Shown: one piece after another, positions 34,641 through 46,063 of the stretch
Numbering within the stretch: position 1 is the stretch's first letter
Layout: every line of letters starts with the position of its first letter
Origin: Tupaia tana
Lineage: Eukaryota > Chordata > Mammalia > Scandentia > Tupaiidae
NCBI GenBank assembly: GCA_026018925.1
Contig: JAKSZU010000018.1
Location: 6,542,920 to 6,606,919 of the forward strand
DNA length: 64,000 nt
Reading direction: 5' to 3'
The notes under the pieces: model-generated
Told to the model about the DNA's origin: nothing
Database searches by the model: none
The model's input: only the letters and a program-made list of their open reading frames with translations
Translations under genes and position numbers: made by a program

Positions 34641-36540
34641 CTTCCTGAAGGGAGAACGTTCCCTCCGCTCGCTCACACACCTGGCATTTGTTAACAGAGG
34701 AAAAACTAGTTCTTGCAGAAAATGAAGCTTCCATTCAGTGTACACTAACTAGGCACCGATTGTGTACCCAGGTCTCCCATGGCACTTAGCAGAGAAGACA
34801 AGAACTAGCATAATACTTCATTAGTAATTATCGCTGGTCTAAATGTCCTGAATGGCAAGTCCAGCAGGCCGCATCGAGCCCACCACGGGGCAGTGGAGCC
34901 TCCCACATGAGGCCTGATCCTGGCAAAGAGCGTCACTGTTGTGTCCGGCCTGCTGCAAACACTCACACTGGGGCCGGGGCCGAGGAGGTGCTGGACGCCG
35001 AGGAATGTGGGCACCAGAAGCAAAGGCGTGGCGGGGAGGCCACAGGAGCCTCCAAGCTGAGGGTGGTCTCTCCACCAGCGATCTGTCTATCTTTGCTAAT
35101 TAGAGGTTCAGGTCCCGTTCTTTGATTTTCCTACCCTGAAGAGGATTCTTGGCCATGCTGCCTATAGCTGTTGGCAGGGGCGAGGGCACGGAAAGGGAAA
35201 CCACGAACGGCATCTCGCAGAGTGAGAGGGAAGGTGTGTTTGGCACTGGCACGGCGGCAGCTTTTCTCTCCAGGTTGCAGTTAGAGGTTGCACCCCCCCG
35301 GGCCCGAGCAACCTCACCGCCGCCAGTGGGGAGTGCAGCACCCCGGTCGTCTCTCCTGCTGGAAGCTGGCAGCGGGGCGGACAGGGGTTGTTTGGGTGCA
35401 TGTGCTCCATCAGAGAAGTCGGGAACAATTCCCCTTTCTGGCCAGAGAAGGAGAAAGGCATCTCTGAGGCCAGAGCCTCCCCTAGTGCAAACAGGCAGGC
35501 CAGCTGCCGGGCTCTCAGCTCGGCTGCTTTTGCAAATGTCCCGGGTCCTGTTTCCCACATCCCTGCAGCCAAGCCCGCTGCCCCTGGAGGCCTGTCGCCC
35601 GGGGCTCAGCCCGGGCGAGGAGGAGTCACCCTCTGTCGTCCTGAAGAGCAGTGGCAGGGCAGGCCACAGCAGCGTGTCCAAACCAGGAGGGCCTTCGGGC
35701 AGTCTCCGGTGAGGCCCAAGTCAATGGGACGCTGCCCGGGCAGCGCGACAGTCTCCAGTCATCAGCCACCGACCCCTGGCCCTTGGGCAGCAGCTGGGAG
35801 CCGACCTAACGGCAGCCTTTCCTGAGAGCCCTCCTGAAGGACAGCCCAGCCCGAGAACTCTGCCCGTGACATCTCCGTGGGGGCCGGTCTTCCCAGGCAG
35901 GCAGCTCCGTGTGGGCGGCAGCCCTGTCTGTCTTTCCGACTCCACCCCGGCCCCCCAAGTTCCCTGTGCCCTGGAAGCCAATGGAGGCTGGTCCTGGCCC
36001 ATCGCAAATGACAAGTGGATGGTCTGCGCTGCGGGCACTGGGCTGCTCACCTCCCTGGCCTCTGCACAACCGGCCGAGGCTTCCTGGCCAAGTAGAAAAC
36101 CTCCCCCACTGGCCCCCATGTGGGTATGACGGAAGACGGCTCTGTCCACCTCATCTGAAGACACACTGGCGCTGTCATGGACACGACACCGTCACCACCT
36201 GCAGCCAGTGGAGCTGTCCACGGACAACACCTCTGGAAGCAGACATCCCAGTCCCCTGAGTACTTCCGCCTTGCATGGGAGGGTTCGCCCTAGTCCTGGG
36301 ATGACTGAGAGAGACTGCTCCCAGACAGAGTGGAGGAAGAAGGGACAGCGTACTTCCAGCCACCCCCTCACCACCCCCGTGCCCCACGTGCACCTGTGGG
36401 CACGAACCGCAGCCACACGAGCCCAGCACCCGGAGCCACCTGGTCCTCTGCGCTTCTTCTCGTGGGGCCCACACATCTTCACTTCTCTGCTTCTCGGTCA
36501 GGCCTGTCTGCCATGTTTGGGGCCAGGACTCTGGAAAGTC
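34641..36540. other. Intronic sequence, mostly unique
   Basis: An AT-richer stretch at 34680-34860 follows the CpG block. The rest is GC-rich with no recognised repeat or exon. Confidence 0.5.
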
Positions 36541-36572
36541 ACTGGTATTTTCAAGGCTTTGTTGTCCCATTT

Positions 36573-36599
36573 GTCACTCACTAATTAGTGAGAAGTGAC
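36573..36599. promoter_or_regulatory. Perfect palindrome with TAAT core, nested inverted repeat
   Basis: 'ctcactaattagtgag' (36577-36592) equals its own reverse complement and centres on TAATTA, a homeodomain-type dimer site. An outer pair GTCACT/AGTGAC (36573 and 36594) extends the symmetry. Function inferred. Confidence 0.4.
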
Positions 36600-37144
36600 T
36601 AATCAGAACGCAGCGCGAGGCAGAGAAAACACTCCCATTTCCTTGGCTTTTGGTTGCCTATGGTTACTCAGAACCCTCGGATGGAACCGATGGAACTGGG
36701 GAGTGGACAAAGCAGGGTAGATTTTCTTTGTCCTTGCCTGGGCAGAGATGAGAGCCCCAGAGGCTGTCACCAGGTAACCAGGGAGAAGGGCAGCAGCCCC
36801 AGGCACAGTCGAAAAGAGCCAGGGCCCCCAGAGCCCCCGACTTCGCCTCTTTGTAATCCCTGCCTCCGACCATGGGCCTGGAGGACAGCAGCGCTGACTC
36901 CGGCCTCTCGTGGCAATGGTGCAGGGGCTCAGGACCAGGCGGGGAGCACTGACGGCCAGGGCCACACAGACGTTCCGGGATGCGGTGAGGCCCGTCTCAG
37001 GGCAAAGGGCCGGAGGGGAGGTCAGCATGGAGGCCGCTACCCCACCCCACACAGCCGTCCCGTAGTCCCAGCGGACAAGATGCACTTTCCCAAGGCTGAG
37101 AGGACGTGCCATCCTCAGCCCTCTCGGAGCCAGGCCCCAGCCCC

Positions 37145-37300
37145 ACACACAAGGTGACATGTGATTGTCATGACTCCCCACCTTGCTGGGCTTATTTTCC
37201 CACTTCACAGATGAGAACACAGAGGCTCAGAGAGCGCCCATGACCAGTCCCTGGGCCCATGACAAGCCAAGGGCAGAGCTGGCTGTGAATGCAGGTCAGC
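37145..37300 (-). repeat. MIR-type SINE fragment
   Basis: 'cacttcacagatgagaacac', 'agaggctcagagagcgccca' and 'gggcagagctggctgtgaat' are a reverse MIR. Confidence 0.8.
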
Positions 37301-37321
37301 CTATCCCGGCCCACAGGAGGA

Positions 37322-37810
37322 CCAGGGAGTTAGAACCTTTCCCAGGGCTGGAGGACCAGGGAGGAGGAGCCTGTCAGGGGTGGGAGGTCTGGGGAGGAGG
37401 AGCCTGTCAGGGGGTGGGAGGTCCGGGGAGGAGGAGCCTGTCAGGGGGTGGGAGGTCCGGGGAGGAGGAGCCTGTCAGGGGGTGGGAGGTCCAGGGAGGA
37501 GGGAACTTTCCAGGAGTGGGAGGATCAGGGAGGAGGAGCCTGTCCAGAGGAGGAGCCTGTCCAGGGCAGGAGGACTAGGGAGGAGGAGCCCGTCAGGGGT
37601 GGGAGGTCTGGGGAGGAGAAGCCCGTCAGGGGTGGGAGGTCTGGAGAGGAGAAGCCCGTAAGGGGTGGGAAGTCTGGGGAGGAGAAGCCCTTCAGGGGTG
37701 GGAGGTCCGGGGAGGAGGGAACTTTCCAGGAGTGGGAGGATCAGGGAGGAGGAGCCGGTCCAGGGCAGGAGGATGAAGAGGAAGAGGAGTCTGTCCGGGG
37801 CGGGAGGACG
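37322..37810. repeat. 34-bp G-rich minisatellite
   Basis: The unit 'ggggaggaggagcctgtcag' plus 'ggggtgggaggtcc' recurs with 34-bp spacing (gtct/gtcc at 37387, 37421, 37455). It degrades rightward into 'gaactttccaggagtgggag' variants and shorter units. The period is not a multiple of three, and the Gly/Arg/Glu-rich frames through it are artefacts. Confidence 0.9.
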
Positions 37811-38429
37811 GAGAAGAGAAGTGCCATACCACATGAGCCAGGCACTCAGCAAGAACCTCAGCCCTGCACTGGCACATGCTGGCACACGGGAGTTGTATGT
37901 CTGCACACAACGAGCAGCACTGATGCCTGTGACACACACGTATAAACACTCATGTGCTGGCGCACTCGCATATGCACTTGCATACACACTTGCACACAGA
38001 TGTGGTTTCTAAGGCAGAGGGGGACGAGGACACACAGCCACCTTTGAGGGCTGCAGCGGCACCCACGCCCTGCTGGGGTGGCCAGGCCCTTCTGGGGCTC
38101 TGCCCAGGCGCCAGGGTGAGCAGAGGCCAGCGGTTGCCACCCGCCCTTTGAGGGTGACTTCACCCCAATGGTGCAATTTCCCGAGACAAATAAACAAGCA
38201 GGAACCTTGGCCCAGCCTCTCAGGACCCCTGGGGTTGCTTCTTCAACAGCCCCCCACCACACGTCGTACATCATGAAATCCAGCCCTGGAAGAGCCTCTG
38301 CACCTAGGACAGGTCCCCGGGGGGCACGCGGCAGCCAGGCTGGCAAGGAGGCATGGGAGGCCTCGGCCCCGGGAGGATTTCCCAGCGGCCCTCAGCACTG
38401 CTGGCTCCTGACCCTGCAGCAATAAAAGT

Positions 38430-38545
38430 CCGGTGAAGAAAGAGCAGATGTGAAACCAACGGCCCGCATGTGCAAGGCTGGCATTTTCCAGGGTAAAGTT
38501 CCGCCTGGTTACCAGCTCAGCCAGGTTAATCATTGCCTAAGAAGC
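38430..38545. promoter_or_regulatory. Possible conserved non-coding stretch
   Basis: Non-repeat, low-CpG sequence with 'ggcattttccagggtaaagt' and 'ccaggttaatcattgcct'. It stands out from the GC-rich surroundings. Purely a candidate enhancer. Confidence 0.25.
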
Positions 38546-38774
38546 GCAGAGGGCTCCTCGACCCTCGGCCGGCCGCCGGGAGCTATGGCAGGTTGAGCGA
38601 GTCAGGGACCAGGTCACAGTCCCAGTCAGGCTGCACCCTCCTTACCCCACCCCTGCGCGCTGGGTCCATTGACTAAGCCAGAGCTCGATCACCGAGCGCA
38701 CCCGTGCCTGCCCACCCACCATGCGCCAGGCTGGGCTGTTCCCATCTTGGCCAACAGGAAAGCAGCCGGCGCTG

Positions 38775-38860
38775 GGAGGACAGGGCGTAGTGGACAGACC
38801 TGGGTTCAAACCCAGACCAACAGTGAAGCTCTGATACCAGCCAGATCCCCATCTACGAAT
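38775..38860 (+). repeat. MIR-type SINE fragment
   Basis: 'gcgtagtggacagacctggg' and 'ttcaaacccagaccaacagt' fit the tRNA-like MIR head. Confidence 0.6.
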
Positions 38861-38885
38861 GGGTTGCCAGAGGAAGGAAAGAATC

Positions 38886-39095
38886 GGGGCCAGTAGACAA
38901 CGTGGCGGTCAAGGCATCAGTCCACGTGGCCCCCTGCAGAGCATGAGTCCTAGACCCAGCAGCCTGAGAAACCTGAGTGTGTGTTCGAAATCCCACGAGG
39001 AGAATGGAGGAGAAGGAACTGAGGCATGGCCTTCCCCGGGGGGTGCTTGGTCACTCTCTCTTTCCAGCAAGCAAACGCAAGCAGATTAAAAATAA
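38886..39095 (+). mobile_element. tRNA-derived SINE, older copy
   Basis: Head 'ggggccagtagacaacgtgg', body 'cacgaggagaatggaggaga', 'cactctctctttccagcaag' and an A-rich end. Confidence 0.9.
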
Positions 39096-40094
39096 CAGAA
39101 ACAAAGGAGGGGGTGGATATGGCTGGGTGTGGAGCAGGCTGTGGGGCACCTTGCTGTCCCACAAGGCGGGGCTGTGAGCTAGGGTGCACAGGATGGCCTC
39201 CCAAGAGCCCCCAGCCCCCAGGGTCAGCGGCACCATGGCCGAGAAACCTGGTGTGAGGTGGGGGTCGGGGCCTGGCCCGCGGTGAGCCCTGCTACACGGC
39301 CGCTCTGACTGCTGGCAGGAAAGGGCGCCAGCAGCCCCACGGCGCGTCATCTGTGCCAGCTGCTGAGGCTGGGATCAGAGGGCAAGCAGGCCCGGGATGG
39401 GCCTCACGCCCCTCAGGCCCCAGGGCTGCCTGCCAGCCTCCCAAGCGCTCCTCCATTTTGCTGCTCCCCAAAGGGAAGAGGAGTCACTTCCCGAACATGA
39501 CTGGAGGACACCGTGCCCGGACCTGCGGACAGCTCTGAGCGACCACTTCCTCTTTCCTCTGCCCTCCCCCCACCCTGCCCCACACCAGCCACCCCCAGCT
39601 TCTGCCTGCAGGGGTCAGTCTGTCTCCAACACCCAGCTTCCCTGCTGAGTAGAAAGTTCTCACCCTGCAAAATCAACCCTCCTCCAAGCTGGCTGCCCCT
39701 GGCTACGGGACCCTCCGCCTGGCACACCCAGGTTCCAGGTGGCCCATCTGCCCAATAGTGCGGGGGTCTGTCTCCAGAGGTGGCAGTGGGTACTACGAGG
39801 GTCCGGCCCAGGCACCCGCAGCCCCGTCCACTCGCACACCCCTGACCTCGCAACATGGACAGACCAGCTACACCGAGCACCTCCATCCCTCCAGGCTCTT
39901 GTAGATGCCAGGCCTCGACACTTGTTCTCCATGAGATGCGGTCCTGCCTCCTCTGCCCCGACCCTGCAGGTCCCTGTGCCCGGAAGTCCAAGCCTGTACG
40001 TGCACATCCTGTAGGTCCTTTCTGGTTCTGGATCGAAGTGTGCGCTGGTCTCTACCGCGTGCTCCCCCAGGGCAGGGGCTGGGTCAGCCTGGCT
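39096..40094. other. Intronic sequence, nothing recognised
   Basis: GC-rich. It is overlapped by the longest open frame in the window (39660-40682, minus, 340 codons), which also runs through a transposon relic and is judged non-coding. Confidence 0.5.
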
Positions 40095-40255
40095 CGCAGA
40101 ACTTCCCGATGTCCCATTCGAGAGCCACCAGCCACGTGTGGCTATGGAGCACCTGAAATCCGGCCAGCACACCAGAAAAGCGGAACTTTCAATCTTGTTT
40201 AATTTTAATGAAACTTTGGCCATGCCCAGTTCGCAGCAGGTTCCATGAACGAGAG
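40095..40255 (+). repeat. MER3/MER5-like hAT transposon fragment
   Basis: 'agccaccagccacgtgtggc', 'tatggagcacctgaaatccg' and 'gtttaattttaatgaaact' match the order 'agccacatgtggctattgag', 'cacttgaaatgtggct', 'aattttaatt' of this old family. Confidence 0.7.
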
Positions 40256-41204
40256 GACGCCGAGTAGGCAGAGCCGCCACGACCACCGACAGCGGCCGCC
40301 TCCCGTATCTGTCAGTGTCCTGAGCGCAGGTCACTACTAGGGTCCCTGGCCCAGTGAATGGCACTGAGTGGGCAAGCCCATGACTGAGCGGCCTGAGACT
40401 CACACCTGCTCCCTCCCCACCAGGACAACCATGATGAGCTACAGACGGCAAACGACAGCAATCGAACAGGAGAACAGTTCCTCTGCGCCTACTCCTCCTA
40501 ACCCTCCCTCCTGCTGAATAGGCCCTCACCCCCGCACCCCGGCAGTGGGCGCCTGCCGCCAGGGGAGAGGCCCTTTCCCGCCTCTTCTCCCCTCTCCCCC
40601 CAGGACGGAGACAGGACAGGGAAGAAGCGGGGCGAGTCTGTCTGCTCCAGACCTGGAGAGGATCAGGGCTCCTCGTCCCCACTGCTGCTCCTGCCTCCCA
40701 GCTCTGGCAGCAGGGTCTCCGCGGGAGGTTCAGGAAAAATTATAACTCAGAAGAGCGAGGACGGATTGGCGAGTCTATTATAAATCAGCCTTTCATCCGG
40801 GCTGCGAGGATCTCTGGCTCTGTCATTCACCGCGGGCACCACCGGTGCGCCTCCCGCCACCGCTGTCCCACTTCCACCCAATGTAGGTCACGGCGGGATC
40901 TCCCCGCACCAGCCCTGCCCGGGGTGGGGAGTGACACCACTTGAAACAAATGCAGAATTCTCTCAAGTGCACGCAGGGTCCCCGTGCTCTCATCCAGCCG
41001 AGACGCAGACCTGCAACCACACGTAAAATCCCTATGCAGACAGCCTGGGGCACGTGGGCGTGCAGGACACTCCTGTGCCCAAGGAAGTCGGGCGTCTGCA
41101 GCTCAAAAGCCAGGATCACACGGAAGCGATGCCAAGGGGGCTGGTTCAAGAACAAGAGCAGGTCTATCAAGTGGCAACCCGCCCTAATTTTACGGGAGGC
41201 GTCC

Positions 41205-41335
41205 TAGACCCACAGGCTGTGGGATTTTGAGCAGCCTCCTCTCTGAGCCCCATTTCTGCATCTGTAAACGGGGAGACGGCCAGCACTGGCCCCCCAGAGT
41301 TGCACAGACTCAGTGCACTCGTAAAGGTCCGATGT
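41205..41335 (+). repeat. MIR-type SINE fragment
   Basis: 'gctgtgggattttgagcagc', 'ctcctctctgagccccattt' and 'ctgcatctgtaaacggggag' are MIR core to 3' part. Confidence 0.75.
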
Positions 41336-41877
41336 GCAAACACCACTGCTGAGGCCACCGCCGTCCTTTGCCGAGTCTCTCAGCTACACAACGTGGTACA
41401 TCACGGCAGGACCGTCAACACCACCCGGGCTCAGTGCTTGGTGCAGGGCGGCGAGGAGGGGTGGGGAGGGGCATAAACCCTTGGCCACACCTAAATCAAA
41501 CAACGGGATACGTGCCACATGTGTCCCGGAAGGATGACGACGCTGATGAGCCCGGGGGAAGACTTGGTCTGAGAGGCCTGGGTGTTCTCGCCCAGCCGAG
41601 CTGAGCCCTGAACACAGAATGGGATCGCCAGCAGGGGGCCTGGCACCTCGCAGCCTAGCGGTGCACCAGGTCACAGACTCCTTGGGCAAGAGCAAACGGG
41701 CGTTTGTGGCAGGAGCTGAGGGTGCATGGTGAGGGACTGGCAGGAGATGAAAACGTAAAGACAGACTGGGCCAGACTCGGCCACTTCCGCCAGGAGAAGG
41801 AGGAGCTGGACTGTGTCCCGGGGATGACACAGGGCCTTGGGTACCATCATAAAGTTGTTCACCTGCGGAGCTGGGGA

Positions 41878-42065
41878 CACACCCCACACACACGCACACA
41901 ACAAACCTACCACACACAGACTCACATCCATACACACCCACCCACACATATACATGTGTATACACATATACACACACGTGCACACACATTCAATCTGCCT
42001 ATGCAATACATACCGTCCACACACAAATACATATACCACACACACACACACACACACACACACGC
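41878..42065. repeat. (CA)n-rich microsatellite region
   Basis: Interrupted CA/TA alternation ends in an uninterrupted CA run at about 42036-42062. A second small CACACG patch lies at 42198-42222. Confidence 0.9.
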
Positions 42066-42899
42066 CCAGGTAGACCTGGAAACCTGAATGAAGTCCCAGG
42101 AACAGGAGCGCCAAGAAACGGTGAAAAGCTGTCCTGAAAGCCGTACCACTGCCGGGGAGGCCAGTTTCAGGAGGGAATGTTTACAGAAGAGGCGTCCTGC
42201 ACACGCACACGCACACGCAGTCGCACATACACATCTACCCCGAGGGCGGGCAAGTCCCCCAGGTGACGTTCTCCATGTTCCCACACGTCAGGGCTGCCAC
42301 ACGTAGCAGAGACCGCAGGAGAAACCTCGTCTTTTTCACGTGCACGACTTCCCAGCATGGCCGCGTCTCAGGACGAATCTCCTCCTCTGTCACCCGCATT
42401 CGAAAGCGACGTGCAGACTCTGGAGCCCGTCTCCATACATTCGGACCTGCCGCGCAGGAGGCGGAGGTGGCTCAGGGGCCCCGTGAAGGATGGAGTCACG
42501 TGGGACAGGGCACCCTCGCCGCGGGGCCTGCTCTTCCCGCCTCCTCCGGCCCTCCTGAGTGGAGGGGCTCTCGGAGGAGAGGCTCGGTCACAGCAAGGAC
42601 TTCCCAGGTTAGTTGGGTTCAAGTATCACATGCCAGAGCTCCTCAGAACAGCTGCGTCCCCCAAGCGGGACAAACCTGCCCACAACGCCGTTCATCCCTG
42701 CACCTGGCTCGGCAAACCCTCCCCGCTGGAGAGAAGGCAGCGTTGACGGGGAGGACTGCAGGGCCCACAGCTGGACCCGGGCAGTCGACGTCTTACGAAA
42801 CGAGACAGACGCGGTAACTCTCCGCAAGGAACGGCTGCCTGGCCAGTAAGAACCTGGCTCTGAACCGGATCATTAAACCTCGTCTTTGTTGGGCCGGAC

Positions 42900-43020
42900 C
42901 TGGAACCAGGCTCTGGTCTAACACTATGGCTTATCACGGCCCCGCCATAACTCGAGGTGGGGAAACTGAGGCGAGGGGCGATGTAAGCCAGGTCACAGAG
43001 CGAAATCCAGAGTGTGGGCG
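42900..43020 (-). repeat. MIR-type SINE fragment
   Basis: 'cgaggtggggaaactgaggc', 'gatgtaagccaggtcacaga' and 'gcgaaatccagagtgtg' are a reverse MIR core. Confidence 0.65.
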
Positions 43021-43734
43021 CAGGGCCGCACTGACACGACAATGCCACGATCCTGACCTCCGTCCCCTCCTGGGGCTCGGTCGGGATGAGGCAGGCCACG
43101 CAGAGGCTGACGGCCCTGGACTGGGGTGTGGGAGGTGGCCCACACAGTCTCACGGTGGCAGCGCTCTCGGGAGTGGGTGTGACTTCCCAAATGTTCTCAC
43201 GGGCACTCGGCTGTCACAGGGCATTGGATGTGATCGGGTGTGGGCCGGGGAGAGCGTCATTCCACTCAGGGCAAAGATGGCCGTGAAGCCTGGTCTCAGG
43301 GGTTCCACTCCGCGTGGTCTCAGGGCTACGCAACCTTCAGACGCCCGAAACTAGACCCCGCCCACCCAGCGGATGGGCGTTCACCATCTTCTCCGAGGTC
43401 CCACGGCAAGCAACTGGCAGCACTGGGGTGACCCGAGGGTGCCAGGACAGCAGACTGTACCTTCACCACCTCACAGGCTCCAGCTCCAGCGGCCAGATCT
43501 CCTGTCCCGTTGGAAACGCTCTTCTCTGCTCTCCTACGAGGTGGCTCTGGACTGAACGCGCTCCTGTTCCCAGGCTCGCGAGAAGCCCCAGCCGCGGTGG
43601 GATGGTACCAGGAGGGCGATCTCTGGGGGAGGCTTAGAGCTAGACGAGGTCACAGAGGTGGGGCCTCACGTATGGAGAGGGGCTAGTCAGTGACGCAGGA
43701 CCAGGATGCGACAGTCCGCATGGCAACCCCACAT
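43021..43734. other. Intronic sequence, nothing recognised
   Basis: Unique GC-rich DNA. 'gtggtctcagg' recurs at short distance around 43290-43325, otherwise featureless. Confidence 0.5.
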
Positions 43735-43746
43735 GGGATGGTTCCT

Positions 43747-44028
43747 TTTCTTTTTTCTTTTCTTTCTTTTTTTTTTTTTTAAGAGGTTTTTGCTATAGGG
43801 CATGTGCGCTCGCCAGACAGACAGAGAGAGACAGAGAGACAGAAAGCGAGAAATCACCCCCCAGAGGGGATGGCCATGCTGCAATCCCTTCTCCTCCATT
43901 CTTCTCTCGGGATCTTGGGCACGCACACGCGCCCGGCGTGAGTTTTAAGCCACAGGGTCCGGGATGTGAACCGCGGCTGACTATGTGGGAGTCCAGCGAC
44001 ATAGCCATTACGCTAACTGCTGGTTCCC
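43747..44028 (-). mobile_element. tRNA-derived SINE, young subfamily, with target duplication
   Basis: T/C-rich tail, 'gctatagggcatgtgcgctc', 'gagagacagaaagcgagaaa', 'cttctctcgggatcttgggc' and the reverse head 'ccattacgctaactgctggt'. It is flanked by 'gggatggttcct' at 43735-43746 and 44029-44040, identical. Confidence 0.97.
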
Positions 44029-45335
44029 GGGATGGTTCCTGATCCAAGTCCAGACTCTGAGTGTGTGGTCACGTGCTCCCTGTGATCCGGGCTGGTCAAA
44101 GCGGGGACTGTGGCATTGAGACCCTGTTAAGGGGGTGCGTTCTCTCCCCACTCTCTCAGAGAAAATAAATTTGAGAAAAACTCATCCCGGTTAGAAGTGG
44201 GACCGAGTGTTGCGGCACATTCACATGGCGAGACACACAAGGAAGTCTGGGCATGGCTCCCTGAGCACACCAGGCACACGTGTGTGCCACGATCCAGGCT
44301 GAGACAGGGCAGACTGCAGCACGGAACCCCTGTGGGGGTGCCTGTCTTTCTCACGAAACATCAATTATGAAATAAGCAAAAAGGTAAAAGCACACTGAGA
44401 ATGCCCACGCCCAGCAATTGGGCATCTCAGGCCGGGTGAGCCCGCTGGCCCCCCACCAGCTTAACAACAGGACACCACAAAGGGCCCTTGGCACCCATCG
44501 GCCGGGCAGGTCTGCGGCTACCAGGACGGGTGGGGGAGCGGGTGGCTGGCAAAGTCCGTTAAGGGGGACTCATGAGAGACATTTCATTTTTACTGAAAAT
44601 GGAGAAGGTGTCCTTGTCCTCCCATCCTGTGCAGCGGGGGTGAGGCTTTTCCTCTGAAGGCTCTCACCCCCAGTGCCCTCTCCGTCTCCCATGAACCCCA
44701 CGCCAGGGGCCTGACCACCGCCTGTGGTTTGTTCCTTTGAAGACCTTCCCGAGGCATCTACAGCCGCTGCTGCCTTCTCGCCACACTCCCCTCTGCAGCG
44801 CTCCCCTCGCCATTCCACTCAGTGCTCGTAAAACCACCGTCCCTTCTCACACTCGTGTTTCCCACGTCTACGTCCTCTGCAGTAAATCGTGTCATGATGG
44901 TCACAGTCTGCTCGGCATCATCAGTCTGGGAGCAGAACACAACTAGCTCTCGGTGAAGACACAGCACCTGTCAGGGACGCAGGGTGCCTGTGCCACCCCA
45001 TCCCACCTGCCAGGGCCTGGGCCAGTGTCAACCCCAGAGGGGTGCAGGTGGGGCGGTGACCCTCACTGGCCTGCGTAATGACCATCTTCTGCCACCTAAA
45101 GTTAGGGTGAGCACCCCGAGCAGTTTTGATAGCTCCACCCTCTGAGCATGGATGCATCTCCGAAAGTCACGAGTGACAAAGCAAACCACAGACAGACAGT
45201 CCTTAACTTATGATGGTTCGACTGCAGTATTTCAGCTTCTGACAGCGTGCGAACAATGGCATCCTGGGAGAAACGCTGAGTGTCCTTACAATGGCCCATT
45301 TTTCGCTCTTAGTACTCCGTCGGTAATCTGTGTAA

Positions 45336-45526
45336 GGGTTGGTGGTGGCGCCGCGGTAACACACTGCCCAACAGATGCTGGATCCATAGGCGAGGTCACG
45401 GGTCTGATTCCCCAGATGACCTGCGCCCGCTGGGCACGGACAAACCCTGGGAGGGAGTCATGGCATGAGACACTCGGGGGGATGTTTGTCTCTCTCTCGC
45501 TGTCATAAAAGAAACATTTTTTTTTT
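45336..45526 (+). mobile_element. Second type of tRNA-derived SINE (one copy)
   Basis: A-box-like 'tggcgccgcggtaac', B-box-like 'gggtctgattccc', a middle 'cctgggagggagtcatggca' and an end 'gtctctctctcgctgtcata' followed by an A/T-rich tail. The body differs from the main SINE of this window. Confidence 0.6.
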
Positions 45527-45690
45527 AAAGTTTAATTTAAAAATCACACGAGGTATTTAACGCTTTGTTATTAAATAGGCTTTGTGTTGGACATTCATGT
45601 GTTTTCCCAACTATGGCCAATGCGAGTCTTCTGAGCACAGTGAGGTAGGCCAGCCTAAGCCTAAACTGTGCTATTCCAGAGTTTAGGTGT

Positions 45691-45700
45691 TTTTCGTTTG

Positions 45701-45735
<35 letters not shown>

Positions 45736-45969
45736 GTTTGGTTATAGAGTGTGTGCACTCACCAGAGACGGAGAGGGGGAGAGTGAGAAATCACTCTGAG
45801 GGGTGGGGGTAGCCACACCACAACCTCTTCTCCATTCTCCTTCGGGACTGCAGGCATGCATGCACACGCGCCCGGCAGATATTCCATGCTGGCGGGTTTG
45901 TGTCTCAAACCGTGCAGTCAGCCATGTGGGGATCTAGCACCTCAACCACCATGCCATCTGCTGGCCCTG
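45691..45969 (-). mobile_element. tRNA-derived SINE with a GT-microsatellite tail
   Basis: It starts in a T-rich tail that has become (GT)n at 45704-45734, then 'ttatagagtgtgtgcactca', 'ctctccattctccttcggga'-like body and the reverse head 'caaccaccatgccatctgct'. Flanks 'gtttaggtgt' (45681) and 'ggttaggtgt' (45970) are a target duplication inside the Tigger-like relic. Confidence 0.85.
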
Positions 45970-46063
45970 GGTTAGGTGTCTTAAATGCACTGTGACTTAA
46001 TGATATTTTCCATTTATAACGGGTTTATTAGGATGTGATCCACTGTAAGTTAAAGAATATCTG

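Larger units (their letters stand above)
45193..46063. mobile_element. Tigger-like DNA transposon relic with two nested SINEs
   Basis: The outer ends 'cagacagtccttaacttatg' (45193) and the reverse of 'taagttaaagaatatctg' (ending 46063) form an imperfect terminal inverted repeat. Between them, 'aggctttgtgttggacattc', 'gagtcttctgagcacagtga' and 'ggtaggccagcctaagccta' then 'ttaggtgtcttaaatgcact' keep the order of a non-autonomous Tigger-type element known in mammals. SINEs at 45336 and 45691 interrupt it. There is no transposase. Confidence 0.7.

Noticed and set aside
33727..34734. Minus-strand open frame of 335 codons
   Set aside because: It overlaps the CpG-dense block and a MIR edge. Stop codons are rare in CpG-rich DNA, and the Ser/Pro/Arg-rich translation has no recognised domain. 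It is kept only as part of the CpG-island finding.
37183..37945. Gly/Glu/Arg-rich repetitive frames
   Set aside because: They come from the 34-bp minisatellite, whose period shifts the frame at each unit.
39660..40682. Longest open reading frame in the window (minus strand, 340 codons)
   Set aside because: It runs through the hAT-type relic at 40095-40255 and resembles no protein family I know. The GC-rich composition lowers stop-codon frequency, and I saw no exon structure or conserved motif.
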